Origin: JAWPMV01 sp038527215
Lineage (GTDB): Bacteria > Bacteroidota > Bacteroidia > J057
DNA length: 61,053 nt
Assembly (NCBI GenBank): GCA_038527215.1
Contig: JBCBGC010000032.1
Location: 1-61,053 of the forward strand
Direction of reading: 5' to 3'
The position numbers and the translations under genes were made by a program. The notes under the pieces were generated by a model. It was not told the origin of the DNA. It searched no databases and saw nothing but the letters and a program-made list of their open reading frames with translations. Positions 41,296 to 50,479 of this stretch are shown here, one piece after another; the first letter of the stretch is position 1; every line of letters begins with the position of its first letter.

Positions 41296-42069
41296 ATGAG
41301 AAGGCGAACAATCTTTGGTTTTTATACCCTTGTCTGCCTGATTTTCTTAAGTCAGCTGGCCGGTTGTCGCCTGGGATTGAATCTGGGTAAAAAAACCGCC
41401 GCTTTTTCGATCCCTCACCTTAGCTTTCAAGGACTGGATAGGGGGGAGGCATTGGAGGTTAATTGGCGTAAAAATGCCCATTATTTTCCCTATTATTTTG
41501 GAAAGGTAGTTGATAGCCTGGAGGTGGTAGGAGTGTTAGATTCCAGCGCCTTCGATGCCTATTTTGATAGGTTTGACGGATATTTTTTCGGCTTAGATGA
41601 TCCCATTCCTTATTACCCTCTGGCAGATACCTTGCCCATAGAAATCTTGGTAGACACTGCACAGATCATCTACCTTACTTTTCAAACCTGGTTGGGCGAT
41701 TATGACATTTGGATACAGGAAAACATTCAGGCCTTTCCGGTATGGGTGAGAAACATGCACCTTGATTCTTGTAAGCTGGGATATGGGAATGATATATGGA
41801 TGGTATTAGAGGCGAAGGATCCCGATGGGCATTGGCGTCCCATTGAGGAACCAGCCAGTTATCCTTGCGGATTTGGGTTGCCAGATATTGTGCTCCCCTC
41901 TCAGGAAATCATCTTGACTGCCTGCCCGATTCATGAGGGGCCTTTTGAAACCAACTTAAGGTTACGAATGGGGCAAAATTTCTCGAACGAGTTTTCTGGC
42001 AGAATACAGCTTACCCAATTTGAAAGCATATATAATGAGCTGGGAGAACTAAAAATAAAGTTAGACTAG
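41296..42069 (+). CDS. Lipoprotein of unknown function
   Basis: The 257 residues begin with a long lipoprotein signal (LVCLIFLSQLAGC). The mature part is probably all-beta, with many aromatic and acidic residues (FDAYFDRFDGYFFGLDDPIP). A Cys pair is visible in YGNDIWMV...SYPCGFGLP...ILTACPIHEG. The C-terminal half resembles a beta-sandwich module but I cannot name it. It is a single gene. Confidence 0.6.
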   Translation: MRRRTIFGFYTLVCLIFLSQLAGCRLGLNLGKKTAAFSIPHLSFQGLDRGEALEVNWRKNAHYFPYYFGKVVDSLEVVGVLDSSAFDAYFDRFDGYFFGLDDPIPYYPLADTLPIEILVDTAQIIYLTFQTWLGDYDIWIQENIQAFPVWVRNMHLDSCKLGYGNDIWMVLEAKDPDGHWRPIEEPASYPCGFGLPDIVLPSQEIILTACPIHEGPFETNLRLRMGQNFSNEFSGRIQLTQFESIYNELGELKIKLD

Positions 42070-42189
42070 GTAGCTAATCGCTTTTTACCTCCAACCCCCA
42101 TGAATAGAGCCTCTTTACTCTTTTTGAGAATCATCTTCACACGGATCTTGGTAAGGGTGGGAGGAAAATTACAGCAAACATTTTGACCT

Positions 42190-42951
42190 ATGAACCCTAA
42201 TCCCAATACTGATAAAGGCCTGTCCCGCGGCGACAAAACCTACTTCCTGCTCTCGGGCGTAGCCATTTTTACCGTATTGCTCTGGAATCTTCCCCTGGTA
42301 GGCTGGCTGCAGTATCCTTTCATGTTGCTGGGAACCTGGTTCCACGAAATGGGCCATGGCATAACCGCCTGGTTAGTGGGCGCTTCTTTTGAAGAACTAC
42401 TCATCTTTGCCAATGGCAGTGGCTTGGCCGTGATTACGGGGCGCGAATTATGGGTGCCGGAGTCCCTGGGTCGCGTGATGATCAGTCTGGGAGGTTTACT
42501 CGGCCCGGCCTTGGCTGGCGGCGCATTGATCATCAGTGGCCGACAGAAATCCTGGTCCAGGATAGCCCTGATCCTTTTGGCTTCGGTCATGACTGTATCA
42601 ATGATCTTTTTGGTCCGGACTTTTTGGGGAATTCTCATCCTTTCCTTGATCGTGCTTATGCTAGGCTGGGCGGTCTGGAAAGGCAGTCGGCGCACCCAAC
42701 AAATCCTGGTTCAATATCTGGGCTTACAAGCCAGCCTTTCTACTTTTCTGCAAATCGGCTACCTGTTCACCGAGAAGGTAGTGGTCGGAGGCGAAGAGCT
42801 GTTGTCTGATACCGCTAGTATTGCTTCGCATTCCTTTGGAAATTATGCGCTCTGGGGGGCCATGGTTTCTGTATTAACCCTGGGCATGATATGGCTCAGT
42901 TTTCGCCTGGCTACCCGTGAGCGCTTGTGGATAGAACGGAAAAGCAGCTAA
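42190..42951 (+). CDS. M50-like membrane metalloprotease
   Basis: The 253-residue protein has about six to seven membrane helices. The zinc motif HExxH is in WFHEMGHGITAWLVG (about residue 52), followed by LGRVMISLGGLLGPALAGGA, the M50-type second conserved segment. M50 proteases cut substrates within the membrane; a member this short without a PDZ domain may act on small anchored proteins. The second metal-ligand Asp in a typical NxxPxxxLDG is not obvious, so activity is uncertain. It is a single gene. Confidence 0.85.
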   Translation: MNPNPNTDKGLSRGDKTYFLLSGVAIFTVLLWNLPLVGWLQYPFMLLGTWFHEMGHGITAWLVGASFEELLIFANGSGLAVITGRELWVPESLGRVMISLGGLLGPALAGGALIISGRQKSWSRIALILLASVMTVSMIFLVRTFWGILILSLIVLMLGWAVWKGSRRTQQILVQYLGLQASLSTFLQIGYLFTEKVVVGGEELLSDTASIASHSFGNYALWGAMVSVLTLGMIWLSFRLATRERLWIERKSS

Positions 42952-43006
42952 ACTTCTCTTCTCCCCGGCATTTCGTATATTCCTCTTACTTCAATGCTAC
43001 AATGAT

Positions 43007-43330
43007 ATGTGGGAAGAAAGACTCCAACTATTCGACGCCCTGGTGGACCGCTGTCCCCGCTTTGAGCGCAAGGGCAAAAAGATGATCTACACCTCTGCCA
43101 ATGGCCACATGTTTGCCCTGCTGAACAAGGACGCAGAAATCGGAATCCGCTTCGGCAAGGAACAGCAACAAGCCTATATGGAACAGTACAACACGACCCT
43201 TTATCGTTCCTACAATGCCGTGATGAAAGGCTACATTCTCATTACCGATGAGATGCTCAAGGACGAGGACAATGTGGTGCGCCTGCTGGATGAAAGCTAT
43301 GATTATGTAATGAGCCTGGACCCCAAATAG
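43007..43330 (+). CDS. TfoX N-terminal-domain-like small protein
   Basis: The 107 residues fit the TfoX/YjbR-like fold: an opening helix (RLQLFDALVDRCPRFER), strands KKMIYTSANGHMFALLNKDA and IGIRFGKEQQQAYMEQY, then MKGYILITDEMLKDEDN and a final helix. TfoX N-terminal-like proteins are mostly of unknown function. It sits 9 bp before the DUF2306 gene, a likely operon. Confidence 0.7.
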   Translation: MWEERLQLFDALVDRCPRFERKGKKMIYTSANGHMFALLNKDAEIGIRFGKEQQQAYMEQYNTTLYRSYNAVMKGYILITDEMLKDEDNVVRLLDESYDYVMSLDPK

Positions 43331-43339
43331 GCTTGGTCT

Positions 43340-43972
43340 ATGGCTTCCACGCTTCGATTATCCCGATGGTGGCTACCTGCCCTGCTCTTGCTGGTGCTGT
43401 TGGTTTCCACCTGGCTCTACCTGCGTGATGCCGGAGGTTATGTCATGGGCGATCCTTCGGAATTGAGCGAAGTCCGGCAGCGCTACCTGGGCTGGATCGT
43501 GGCGCATTTTGCTTTTGCTGCAGCCACGCTTTTTCTCGGCCCCTTTCAATTCATTCCTTTTATCCGCAAAAAATACCCGCGCTTTCATCGCATTTCTGGA
43601 CGGGTCTATGTGGTCGGTTCGGTGCTATCAGCACTTACGGTCTACGTACTCCTGGCCACTACCTACACCCTTCCGGGTGCCATTCCTTCGCTGGGCCTGC
43701 TAGCCACCATTTGGCTGTACACTACGCTGGGTGCTTTTCGAGCCATCCGAAAACGAAAGTTCCGAGTCCATCAGGAATTCATGCTGCGGAGCTATGTCTG
43801 CGGACTGGCTTTTGTTTTTATCCGCCTCTTGCCCGTACTAAACGAGCTGACCGGACTATTTGCCTTTATCGAGGACGATACCATGCGCCGGACCGTTTAC
43901 GAATGGATTTGCTGGGTCTATCCGCTGGTCGGGCTGGAGTTTTGGTTGGTGTGGCGGAAGCAGTTGGGCTAA
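43340..43972 (+). CDS. DUF2306 membrane protein
   Basis: The 210-residue protein has about six membrane helices. DUF2306 features are visible: FAAATLFLGPFQFIPFIRKK, FHRISGRVYVVGSVLSALTV, HQEFMLRSYVCGLAFVFIRL and RTVYEWICWVYPLVGLEFWL. Conserved His residues in helices (AHFAF, FHRISGR, VHQEFML) suggest haem or metal binding in this family, as for cytochrome b-like proteins, but this is inference. Co-transcribed with the TfoX-like gene. Confidence 0.88.
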   Translation: MASTLRLSRWWLPALLLLVLLVSTWLYLRDAGGYVMGDPSELSEVRQRYLGWIVAHFAFAAATLFLGPFQFIPFIRKKYPRFHRISGRVYVVGSVLSALTVYVLLATTYTLPGAIPSLGLLATIWLYTTLGAFRAIRKRKFRVHQEFMLRSYVCGLAFVFIRLLPVLNELTGLFAFIEDDTMRRTVYEWICWVYPLVGLEFWLVWRKQLG

Positions 43973-44072
43973 AAACGAGAAACAATTCCCCCAAGATTTT
44001 CTTACCTTAGGCTAGCACCTCTCATGGGTTGACTGGTAGTAAAAGTGGATATTTGCTATAACAGTCGCTAGA

Positions 44073-45350
44073 ATGAAAAAGCTCGTCCTGCTGGTATTAG
44101 GAGGGATTTTGTGCCTCACAGCCTGCAACCCTAATCCCGATTTCCCACCGCTTCCGCCCGCTAGTACGGTTGATTGCCAGACTTATGTACCTTTTTATGA
44201 AAAACATGACAGCACGGTCAGTAGCCTGCGGGTGACCTGTGATTGTCAGGATAGTACCATTGATCTGGCAGGGAAGCTCGCTCCTTACCAGCAGCTTACC
44301 CAGCTTTATTTTGATTGTGATGCGGATAAATTTGACCAGCTGCCTGAGCTGCCAACGGTCACCCATCTGATCACCGAGGTCACCACCCAAAACATCACCG
44401 CCTTTCGCAACCTGGAAAAGCTGGAGAATAAAGTCTACATGAAGGAGGAACTCTCTCCGCAAATTTTATTCCTGACCAAACTACGGGAAGTGGTACTCTA
44501 CAATGCCATCAATGTGCCGAGCACTATCCGTACAGGCTCCTTTGAGCATTTTTCCATGACCTTTGAACACACCGCTGTCCAGCCTATCACCCTGCCAGAA
44601 AACCTGGAGCTTTTTCATAACCTACATGAATTGGACATCCGCAATGTGGATTTGGCGATCTTTTCTGATTTTGATCAGCTGACGAGCCTGGAGCATCTGA
44701 AGATCTCCGGTTCCCTGTGGGTACGCATTCCCTCCGAGCCTAACCAATGGCCCCAACTCAAGACCCTGGAAGTTTCCAACGCACGCCTGCGCGGCGATAT
44801 CCCGGATATGTTTCGGGACATGGATAGCCTCAAGACCGTCTATATTGGCGATAGTCCGCTAACTACCGAGTCCCAGCAGCATATTTTTCAGGCTCCGGCC
44901 ATAGAGGAACTGACCTTTAGTTTTTGTGAGATGGGGACGATTCCGGACGAAATAGGTGATGCCACCAGCTTAAAGCAGCTCATCATTACCGCAGAACCTA
45001 CCGCTTTGAATCCGCTGAGCCTGCCGTCCACCATCGCTAACCTCAACCAACTGGAATCTATTTTTCTCAGTATCCAGACTGATGCTTTCCCGACCGCTTT
45101 GCTCGGTCTGAAAAACAGCCTCCAATCGCTGGCCATCAAGGACCCGATCGGTGCGATCCCAGCTCAGATTGGCGAATTTACCGCCCTTACCACCCTTAAT
45201 TTGCAGAACTGCAGCCTCACCTTTCTGCCCGCCCAAATCCAGCAATTGGCCCCTACGCTGAAGAAACTGCTCCTGAGCGGCAACAATTTTGACGAAACCG
45301 CCAAGCAACAAATTCAAACCTGGCTTCCGGATACGGAGATTACTTTTTAA
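44073..45350 (+). CDS. Leucine-rich-repeat lipoprotein
   Basis: The 425-residue lipoprotein (LGGILCLTAC) has, after a ~60-residue head with several Cys, a series of about twelve LRR units of 22-25 residues, such as LEKLENKVYMKEELSPQILF, NLELFHNLHELDIRNVDLAI and FTALTTLNLQNCSLTFLPAQ. The last unit is capped by LKKLLLSGNNFDETAKQ. LRR solenoids bind proteins or glycans; for a surface lipoprotein an adhesion or binding role is likely. It is a single gene. Confidence 0.85.
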   Translation: MKKLVLLVLGGILCLTACNPNPDFPPLPPASTVDCQTYVPFYEKHDSTVSSLRVTCDCQDSTIDLAGKLAPYQQLTQLYFDCDADKFDQLPELPTVTHLITEVTTQNITAFRNLEKLENKVYMKEELSPQILFLTKLREVVLYNAINVPSTIRTGSFEHFSMTFEHTAVQPITLPENLELFHNLHELDIRNVDLAIFSDFDQLTSLEHLKISGSLWVRIPSEPNQWPQLKTLEVSNARLRGDIPDMFRDMDSLKTVYIGDSPLTTESQQHIFQAPAIEELTFSFCEMGTIPDEIGDATSLKQLIITAEPTALNPLSLPSTIANLNQLESIFLSIQTDAFPTALLGLKNSLQSLAIKDPIGAIPAQIGEFTALTTLNLQNCSLTFLPAQIQQLAPTLKKLLLSGNNFDETAKQQIQTWLPDTEITF

Positions 45351-45401
45351 GCAGGCTTTGTTATATTATAGAAACTACTACTCACTTCGATAAAGAGGCT
45401 C

Positions 45402-46385
45402 ATGATGAAGGTTAATAAGGACGCTTACCATCCTGAATTGCGAAAGGGGCATGGACCCCTATTAAGCATAAACTTTCTTCTTTCCCGGAGCTGGGGCGTT
45501 AAGGTGTTTCGCTTCTTTGACAAACTATCCAAGGGACAAAAACTCAAAGGCTACCACAACGAAACCCGCTACATCCCCAGTCAGCATGGGGGACCGGATA
45601 TCCGGGTGCGGATCATCAAGCCACACGGCATCACCGAAAACCTTCCGATTTTCTGCTATCTGCATGGAGGGGGCTATATCGTGGGCAGCCCCGAAACTTC
45701 GTTTTTTCTATTAAAACGGATGATGGAAACCAGGCCTTGTATCATCGTGGCCCCAGATTATCGGAAAGCCTTTGATGCGCCCTATCCCGGAGGTTTCGAT
45801 GACTGTTATGACACCCTGCTGTGGGCCCGGGACCATGCCGAGGAAATACAGGGACGAGCCGATGCCATCATGGTCGGGGGCCATAGTGCCGGAGGCGGCA
45901 TGACGGCCGCGGTGACCCTCAAGGCCCGGGATACCCAGGACCTGAAGATTGCCTTCCAAATGCCGATCTATCCTATGATCGACGATTCCCAAAGCAATCC
46001 ATCAGCCCAAAACGTAGGTACGCCCCTTTGGGACGCCAAAACCAATGCCATGGGCTGGGGAGCTTATCTCAAAGGCCTGCACGAGCAAGGAATCGAGATT
46101 CCCGCTTATGCCGCACCTATCCGCAATACTGACTACCGTAATTTTCCGCCTACCCTGACTTTTGTAGGCAGCATGGACCCTTTCCGGGATGAAACCCTGG
46201 CGTATGTAGATGCTTTGAAAAAAGCTCAGATTCCGTTAGCGTTTGAGCTTTTCGAAGGGGGCTATCATGGTTTTGAAGTGGTCAAAGCCAAAAGCAGCAT
46301 CGGCCAGGCCGCCTGGAAGTTTTTCCTGGATAACTACGCCAGGTTTTATGATGCGTATTGTGTGGGCAAGGTGCAACCGGCCTGA
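45402..46385 (+). CDS. Alpha/beta hydrolase of the hormone-sensitive lipase family
   Basis: The 327-residue cytoplasmic protein has the HSL signature: oxyanion motif YLHGGGYIVGS (about residue 88), nucleophile Ser in VGGHSAGGGMTAAVTL (about 165), Asp in FVGSMDPFRDETLAY and His in FEGGYHGFEV. It should hydrolyse short-chain esters or act as a small lipase. Two adjacent ATGs (45402 and 45405) are equal candidates. It is a single gene. Confidence 0.93.
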   Translation: MMKVNKDAYHPELRKGHGPLLSINFLLSRSWGVKVFRFFDKLSKGQKLKGYHNETRYIPSQHGGPDIRVRIIKPHGITENLPIFCYLHGGGYIVGSPETSFFLLKRMMETRPCIIVAPDYRKAFDAPYPGGFDDCYDTLLWARDHAEEIQGRADAIMVGGHSAGGGMTAAVTLKARDTQDLKIAFQMPIYPMIDDSQSNPSAQNVGTPLWDAKTNAMGWGAYLKGLHEQGIEIPAYAAPIRNTDYRNFPPTLTFVGSMDPFRDETLAYVDALKKAQIPLAFELFEGGYHGFEVVKAKSSIGQAAWKFFLDNYARFYDAYCVGKVQPA

Positions 46386-46474
46386 GGCTCGATAGACCGA
46401 TTGGATATATGAGGGGCTGGTGCCAGGCAAATTTCTGTGTTTATCTTATTTCATGTCCCTCTGAAATTATCCCT

Positions 46475-46858
46475 ATGGAATTCACCCTACAAGTAAGCAT
46501 TCCGGCCTCAGCAGAGGCGATCTACCAAGCCTGGCTCACAAGCGAAGGGCATACGGCGATGACCGGTGGGGAAGCTACCGCCAGCGATGTACCAAACCAG
46601 GTCTTTACAGCCTGGGATACGTATATCACAGGTCGCAATCTCATCCTGGAGCCTAACCGGCGGATTGTTCAATCCTGGCGGACCACTCAGTTTGCAGACC
46701 ATGAGCCCGATTCCCAAATTGAAATTTTACTGGCAGAGGCCGGTGGCAAAACCGAGCTGACGCTCATTCACACCCAGGTGCCCGAAGATGGGGAGCACTA
46801 TATCCAGGGCTGGAAGGATCATTACTTTGAACCGATGAAGGCGTATTTTGGGAGATAA
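46475..46858 (+). CDS. SRPBCC / AHSA1-like protein
   Basis: About 127 residues from ATG 46475; the frame is open 39 codons upstream but that part overlaps the previous gene. It starts FTLQVSIPASAEAIYQAWLT and has EPNRRIVQSWRTTQFADHEP, ILLAEAGGKTELTLIHTQVP and a final helix HYIQGWKDHYFEPMKAYFG, a clear Aha1-C-terminal/SRPBCC pattern. Such proteins bind hydrophobic ligands or take part in stress responses; the ligand is unknown. Confidence 0.9.
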   Translation: MEFTLQVSIPASAEAIYQAWLTSEGHTAMTGGEATASDVPNQVFTAWDTYITGRNLILEPNRRIVQSWRTTQFADHEPDSQIEILLAEAGGKTELTLIHTQVPEDGEHYIQGWKDHYFEPMKAYFGR

Positions 46859-46955
46859 ACCCTTTGCCGGAGCTGGTTAGGTCAACAATTTGCGGCAATC
46901 TCATGTTGGAGCATGAAGCCTTTTCGTATCTTAGCTTTCCAATCAGCCTCCCCGC

Positions 46956-47540
46956 GTGAAAACCTATGACCTGGACATATTGGCCGCATATTTCCACAGC
47001 ACCGTTGGCGTGCCTCCGGAAAAATTTGCGCGTATCCGGCATCTGTTCCAACTAGAGCACTATCCTAAAGGAGAATTTCTCGTCCGGCAGGAAGAACACG
47101 CCCAGAAAATGTGGTTTTTGCTCGAGGGCTATATTCGTTGCTATGCGGAAGCCAAAGACAAAGAAATCACCCATTGGGTGTACTGGCCCCATCGCTTGGT
47201 CACGGACATTCCCAGTTTCAATCGTCAGGGACCTTCCCATTGGCATTTTCAGACCATCTCCGATTGTGCGGCTTTTGCCCTGACCTATGAGCAATATCAG
47301 GAAGCCCAGCGCATTGTTCCGGACTGGCATGTCTATGAAAACCGTATCCTGGTCAAGTTTTTCATGTCGCTCGAGCATCGCATTTATACCTTCATATCCA
47401 TGAACGCTACCGAGCGCTACCAGTATCTGCACGATGCCCATCCCGAGTTATTCAACCAAATTCCCCTCATTTATCTTTCGTCCCTCCTCAATATGGCTCC
47501 TGAAACCATTAGCCGGATTCGGAGAAAGACCATTTCTTGA
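46956..47540 (+). CDS. Crp/Fnr-family transcriptional regulator
   Basis: The 194 residues have an N-terminal sensor barrel (HYPKGEFLVRQEEHAQKMWF, LLEGYIRCYAEAKDKEITHW) and a C-terminal winged helix (ELFNQIPLIYLSSLLNMAPE, TISRIRRKT). The start is GTG 46956, preceded by a TTTTCGTATCTT element. The end of its sequence resembles the other two Crp/Fnr copies but it is not a recent duplicate. Half-sites GCTTTTGTCC and GGACAAAAAGC lie downstream, before the next gene, and could be targets. Confidence 0.9.
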   Translation: MKTYDLDILAAYFHSTVGVPPEKFARIRHLFQLEHYPKGEFLVRQEEHAQKMWFLLEGYIRCYAEAKDKEITHWVYWPHRLVTDIPSFNRQGPSHWHFQTISDCAAFALTYEQYQEAQRIVPDWHVYENRILVKFFMSLEHRIYTFISMNATERYQYLHDAHPELFNQIPLIYLSSLLNMAPETISRIRRKTIS

Positions 47541-47644
47541 TTTTTGTCAAGCCAGAGTTCTACGCTTTTGTCCTACCTTTATTCCTGTGTTAAGCCACTC
47601 TATGAGACAAAAGAGGGCTTATCCGGACAAAAAGCATTCCGCAC

Positions 47645-48127
47645 ATGAACATCCTGGCTTTACAGAAAAAATTGCTTAAACTGCCTTTTGGGCAAGCACT
47701 TTTTTCCTATGTGGTGGCCCGTAATGCGCCTTATTTTCTCAGTATCAAGCCGCGGATTCTTCACCTTGCACCCCATCGCTGTGAGGTCCGGATGCGGAAG
47801 CGTTGGCGGGTACAGAACCATATCAAGACGGTACATGCCATCGCGATGTGCAACATGGCTGAACTAGCCGGAGGCATGTGTATCGAAGTGACCATTCCCA
47901 GAGAATTTCGCTGGATTCCGGCGGGTATGGAGGTCTCCTATCTGAAAAAAGCCGAGACCGACCTGATTGCTACCTGTGAGTTGCCGGAGATTGACTGGCC
48001 CAATACCAAGGAGGTGATTTGTCCTGTATCCATCACCAATACCGAGGGCGTAGAAGTAATGAGCGCCCGGATTCGGATGTACATTTCCGCTAAAAAGCCG
48101 CGCAAGGCCAGGCCGCAAAATGCCTGA
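47645..48127 (+). CDS. DUF4442 hotdog-fold protein (thioesterase-like) 1
   Basis: The 160 residues fit DUF4442: NAPYFLSIKPRILHLAPHRC, RMRKRWRVQNHIKTVHAIAM, CNMAELAGGMCIEVTIPREF and RWIPAGMEVSYLKKAETDLI. DUF4442 is a hotdog fold like acyl-CoA thioesterases; the substrate is unknown. A second DUF4442 gene follows 64 bp downstream, so the two may form a heteromer. Confidence 0.9.
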   Translation: MNILALQKKLLKLPFGQALFSYVVARNAPYFLSIKPRILHLAPHRCEVRMRKRWRVQNHIKTVHAIAMCNMAELAGGMCIEVTIPREFRWIPAGMEVSYLKKAETDLIATCELPEIDWPNTKEVICPVSITNTEGVEVMSARIRMYISAKKPRKARPQNA

Positions 48128-48191
48128 TCCAAGGCCACGCTGAGATACATTTTCCGCTACTACTACTTTTTCTTTACTCAACCCCTTTGCT

Positions 48192-48734
48192 ATGTCGATT
48201 TATCGCAGAATAGGAGAAGTAGGACAAAAAATTATTGGTCGGGATAAGCTGTTCAAATACGGCTTTAACCTCTCTCCCATGTATCGGAGGACCACGGCCC
48301 GCCTGACCCATGTGTCAGAGGATTTGATGGAGGCAAACCTCATTTTGCCCATCAGCTTCAAAAACCGCAACTACGTCAATTCCATTTTTGGGGGAAGCAT
48401 GTTTGCCGCGGTTGATCCCATCCCCATGGTCCAACTGATCAATATCCTCGGACCGAAATACGTGGTCTGGGACAAATCTGCGGAAGTATTCTTTCGTCGT
48501 CCGGCCAAGGAAAATTTATACGCTTCTTTTACCTACACCCCCGAAGAAATTGCAGATATCCAGGATCGGGTCAAACGCTTCAAAGAAATCGAAATCATCA
48601 AAACCACCCAGTTGACGAACCAAGACCAGAGCACTGTTTTCTGTGAAGTAAAAAAGACCATTTACATTGCGGAAAAACGTTACTACCAGCATAAAAGGCG
48701 ATCCTTGCGGCCCAAGTTGAAGCCAGAGGCTTAG
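48192..48734 (+). CDS. DUF4442 hotdog-fold protein (thioesterase-like) 2
   Basis: The 180 residues also fit DUF4442, with a divergent sequence: KYGFNLSPMYRRTTARLTHV, LPISFKNRNYVNSIFGGSMF, AAVDPIPMVQLINILGPKYV and VWDKSAEVFFRRPAKENLYA. The C-terminus is very basic (KRRSLRPKLKP). The conserved Asp of AAVDPIPM matches the position used by some hotdog thioesterases. It probably shares an operon with the first DUF4442 gene. Confidence 0.88.
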   Translation: MSIYRRIGEVGQKIIGRDKLFKYGFNLSPMYRRTTARLTHVSEDLMEANLILPISFKNRNYVNSIFGGSMFAAVDPIPMVQLINILGPKYVVWDKSAEVFFRRPAKENLYASFTYTPEEIADIQDRVKRFKEIEIIKTTQLTNQDQSTVFCEVKKTIYIAEKRYYQHKRRSLRPKLKPEA

Positions 48735-48819
48735 AAAATCTACCGGAAAACAGGGGCTCGTAGCAAGCGGAAAAAGCGTAGCTTTCCAATCCTTTATGTT
48801 CCCTCCAAGCTGCCTCATC

Positions 48820-49407
48820 ATGAAATCCTTATTCCCGCTTTTTTTCCTCCTCCTCGGAACTGTTAGCCTCACCGCGCAGGATTCCCCTAAATACAAGGAC
48901 CATTTCGGCTTTCAGACGGTGTTTATGGATATGGCCTCGGGGAACTTTCCCGGTACCGTCAATGGCGTCCTGTTTTTTCAACGCAGCAGTGGGCAGGAGG
49001 TGATTCTTGATTTCCAGGGCAGTAAAGCCCAACTAGAACTGCAACCGGATGAAAACGAAATCTACGATGTCAGCACCAAGGTCTACACGGGGACGACGAC
49101 TAGTGGACGGACCCGGATCAAGTACCAAACCTATGCCTCGGCCAATGGCATCTCTATGGAGGTAAACGGCCAATGGTTCGAACTGTCCATCATTGATGGG
49201 GCCTGCGACATGGCCATCCACGGTTTGGAATTCACCTACAAGGTGGAAGAAGAAACGGAATACCTGATCTTGCGGGTGTCCAAGCCCCTAAAGTTGACCA
49301 ATCATCGCTACCTCTACGATACCTATCAGGACCAAGAGTATGAAGACAAAAAGCAATCTCTGATCCTGCTGCCGGAGTCTACCCTGGTGTTTGCGATCAA
49401 GCGGTAA
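48820..49407 (+). CDS. Secreted protein of unknown function
   Basis: About 195 residues from ATG 48820 give a clean signal peptide (MKSLFPLFFLLLGTVSLTAQ). The mature part seems all-beta (VILDFQGSKAQLELQPDENE; TEYLILRVSKPLKLTNHRYL). No lipobox or T9SS tail is present. No family is recognised. It is a single gene, followed by ~130 bp without features. Confidence 0.62.
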   Translation: MKSLFPLFFLLLGTVSLTAQDSPKYKDHFGFQTVFMDMASGNFPGTVNGVLFFQRSSGQEVILDFQGSKAQLELQPDENEIYDVSTKVYTGTTTSGRTRIKYQTYASANGISMEVNGQWFELSIIDGACDMAIHGLEFTYKVEEETEYLILRVSKPLKLTNHRYLYDTYQDQEYEDKKQSLILLPESTLVFAIKR

Positions 49408-49537
49408 AAGTCCTGCGAAAGGGAAAGGCAAGGCTGGCCTCTTTCTGTCCTCAATACCTGAGGATTCAGGCTACCATTGAGATGCAACTTTGTTCCAGCG
49501 TGGACCGTCTACCTACATAGGCACCCACCTCCATCTC

Positions 49538-50386
49538 ATGAGCATTCGGATTCCCAAGGTAAACGCGCTGATGTTCTTTTATACCCCTTTCCCCAAACCC
49601 CAAGGGAGTAGGAAAAATCTCTTGTGGTTGTTGTTCCTCAGCCTGAGTTGTAGCTTCTTCATTTGGTTATTTGGCCCTTTTAATATTGTCAACCAAACAG
49701 GCCAGTTATATATAGACCTGATCTTGTTCAGTTTGGGCCTGGTCTTTTTTGCTTCGGTTGCCCTGATCGAATTTGGATTGCCCAGCCTGGTACCTCGATT
49801 CTTTCAGCGATGGAACCTGGGGAAAGCCATCCTTTGGTATAGCCTGGAAATTTTTCTGGTGGGGGCCATCATGTTTTTTTACAAAAGCTATTTAGGCGGA
49901 TTTCGGGATTTTACCTGGGCTGAGTACTTCAACGTGATTGGGCGGGTCCTGGGCATTGGGTTTACCGTATCCTTTTTTATCCTGGGCATGGCCAGCTACT
50001 TCGGGCGGCGTCAATTCTCGCTTTTGTCCGCGCGAGAGGAGTATTTGCTGACGGCTCCTCAGGCGCAGCCGCTCCCCTTAAACCTCAAAGATATTCTCTA
50101 CATCGTGAGCGATGACAATTATGTAGACATTCATCTGATGGTAAAAGGCCAGCGGAAAAAAGAGGTCTTTCGATCCAGCCTCAAAAATATCGAGACCCAA
50201 TTGGTCCATCCTCTTTCTCCCATGCTGCGCTGCCACCGCCAATACCTCATCAACCTCGAGCAGGTAGAGATCCAGGAACAAAGCAGCCGCAAAATGGTCC
50301 TTCGGCTCATTTCTTATGAGGACGAAATCCCGGTTTCCCGGACTTATGTAGACCAAATTCGTGAGCGCCTGTCTACCCACCCCTAA
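49538..50386 (+). CDS. Membrane-bound LytTR transcriptional regulator
   Basis: The protein is about 282 residues. The N-terminal half has four membrane helices (NLLWLLFLSLSCSFFIWLFG, LILFSLGLVFFASVALIEFG, LEIFLVGAIMFFYKSYLG, IGFTVSFFILGMASYFG). The C-terminal ~100 residues are a LytTR DNA-binding domain: LNLKDILYIVSDDNYVDIHL, FRSSLKNIETQL, MLRCHRQYLINLEQVEIQEQ and PVSRTYVDQIRERL. It should sense a membrane signal directly, without a kinase. The start is uncertain; ATG 49538 and ATG 49571 are both possible. It is a single gene. Confidence 0.88.
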   Translation: MSIRIPKVNALMFFYTPFPKPQGSRKNLLWLLFLSLSCSFFIWLFGPFNIVNQTGQLYIDLILFSLGLVFFASVALIEFGLPSLVPRFFQRWNLGKAILWYSLEIFLVGAIMFFYKSYLGGFRDFTWAEYFNVIGRVLGIGFTVSFFILGMASYFGRRQFSLLSAREEYLLTAPQAQPLPLNLKDILYIVSDDNYVDIHLMVKGQRKKEVFRSSLKNIETQLVHPLSPMLRCHRQYLINLEQVEIQEQSSRKMVLRLISYEDEIPVSRTYVDQIRERLSTHP

Positions 50387-50479
50387 AAGCTGCCCATTCT
50401 CCCCAAAAGCCTGAATACAGTAGGATAAGCCAGTTTTTTTGTGGCTCTTGAGGCCTCAATATCCTAAAAATATTAACTC

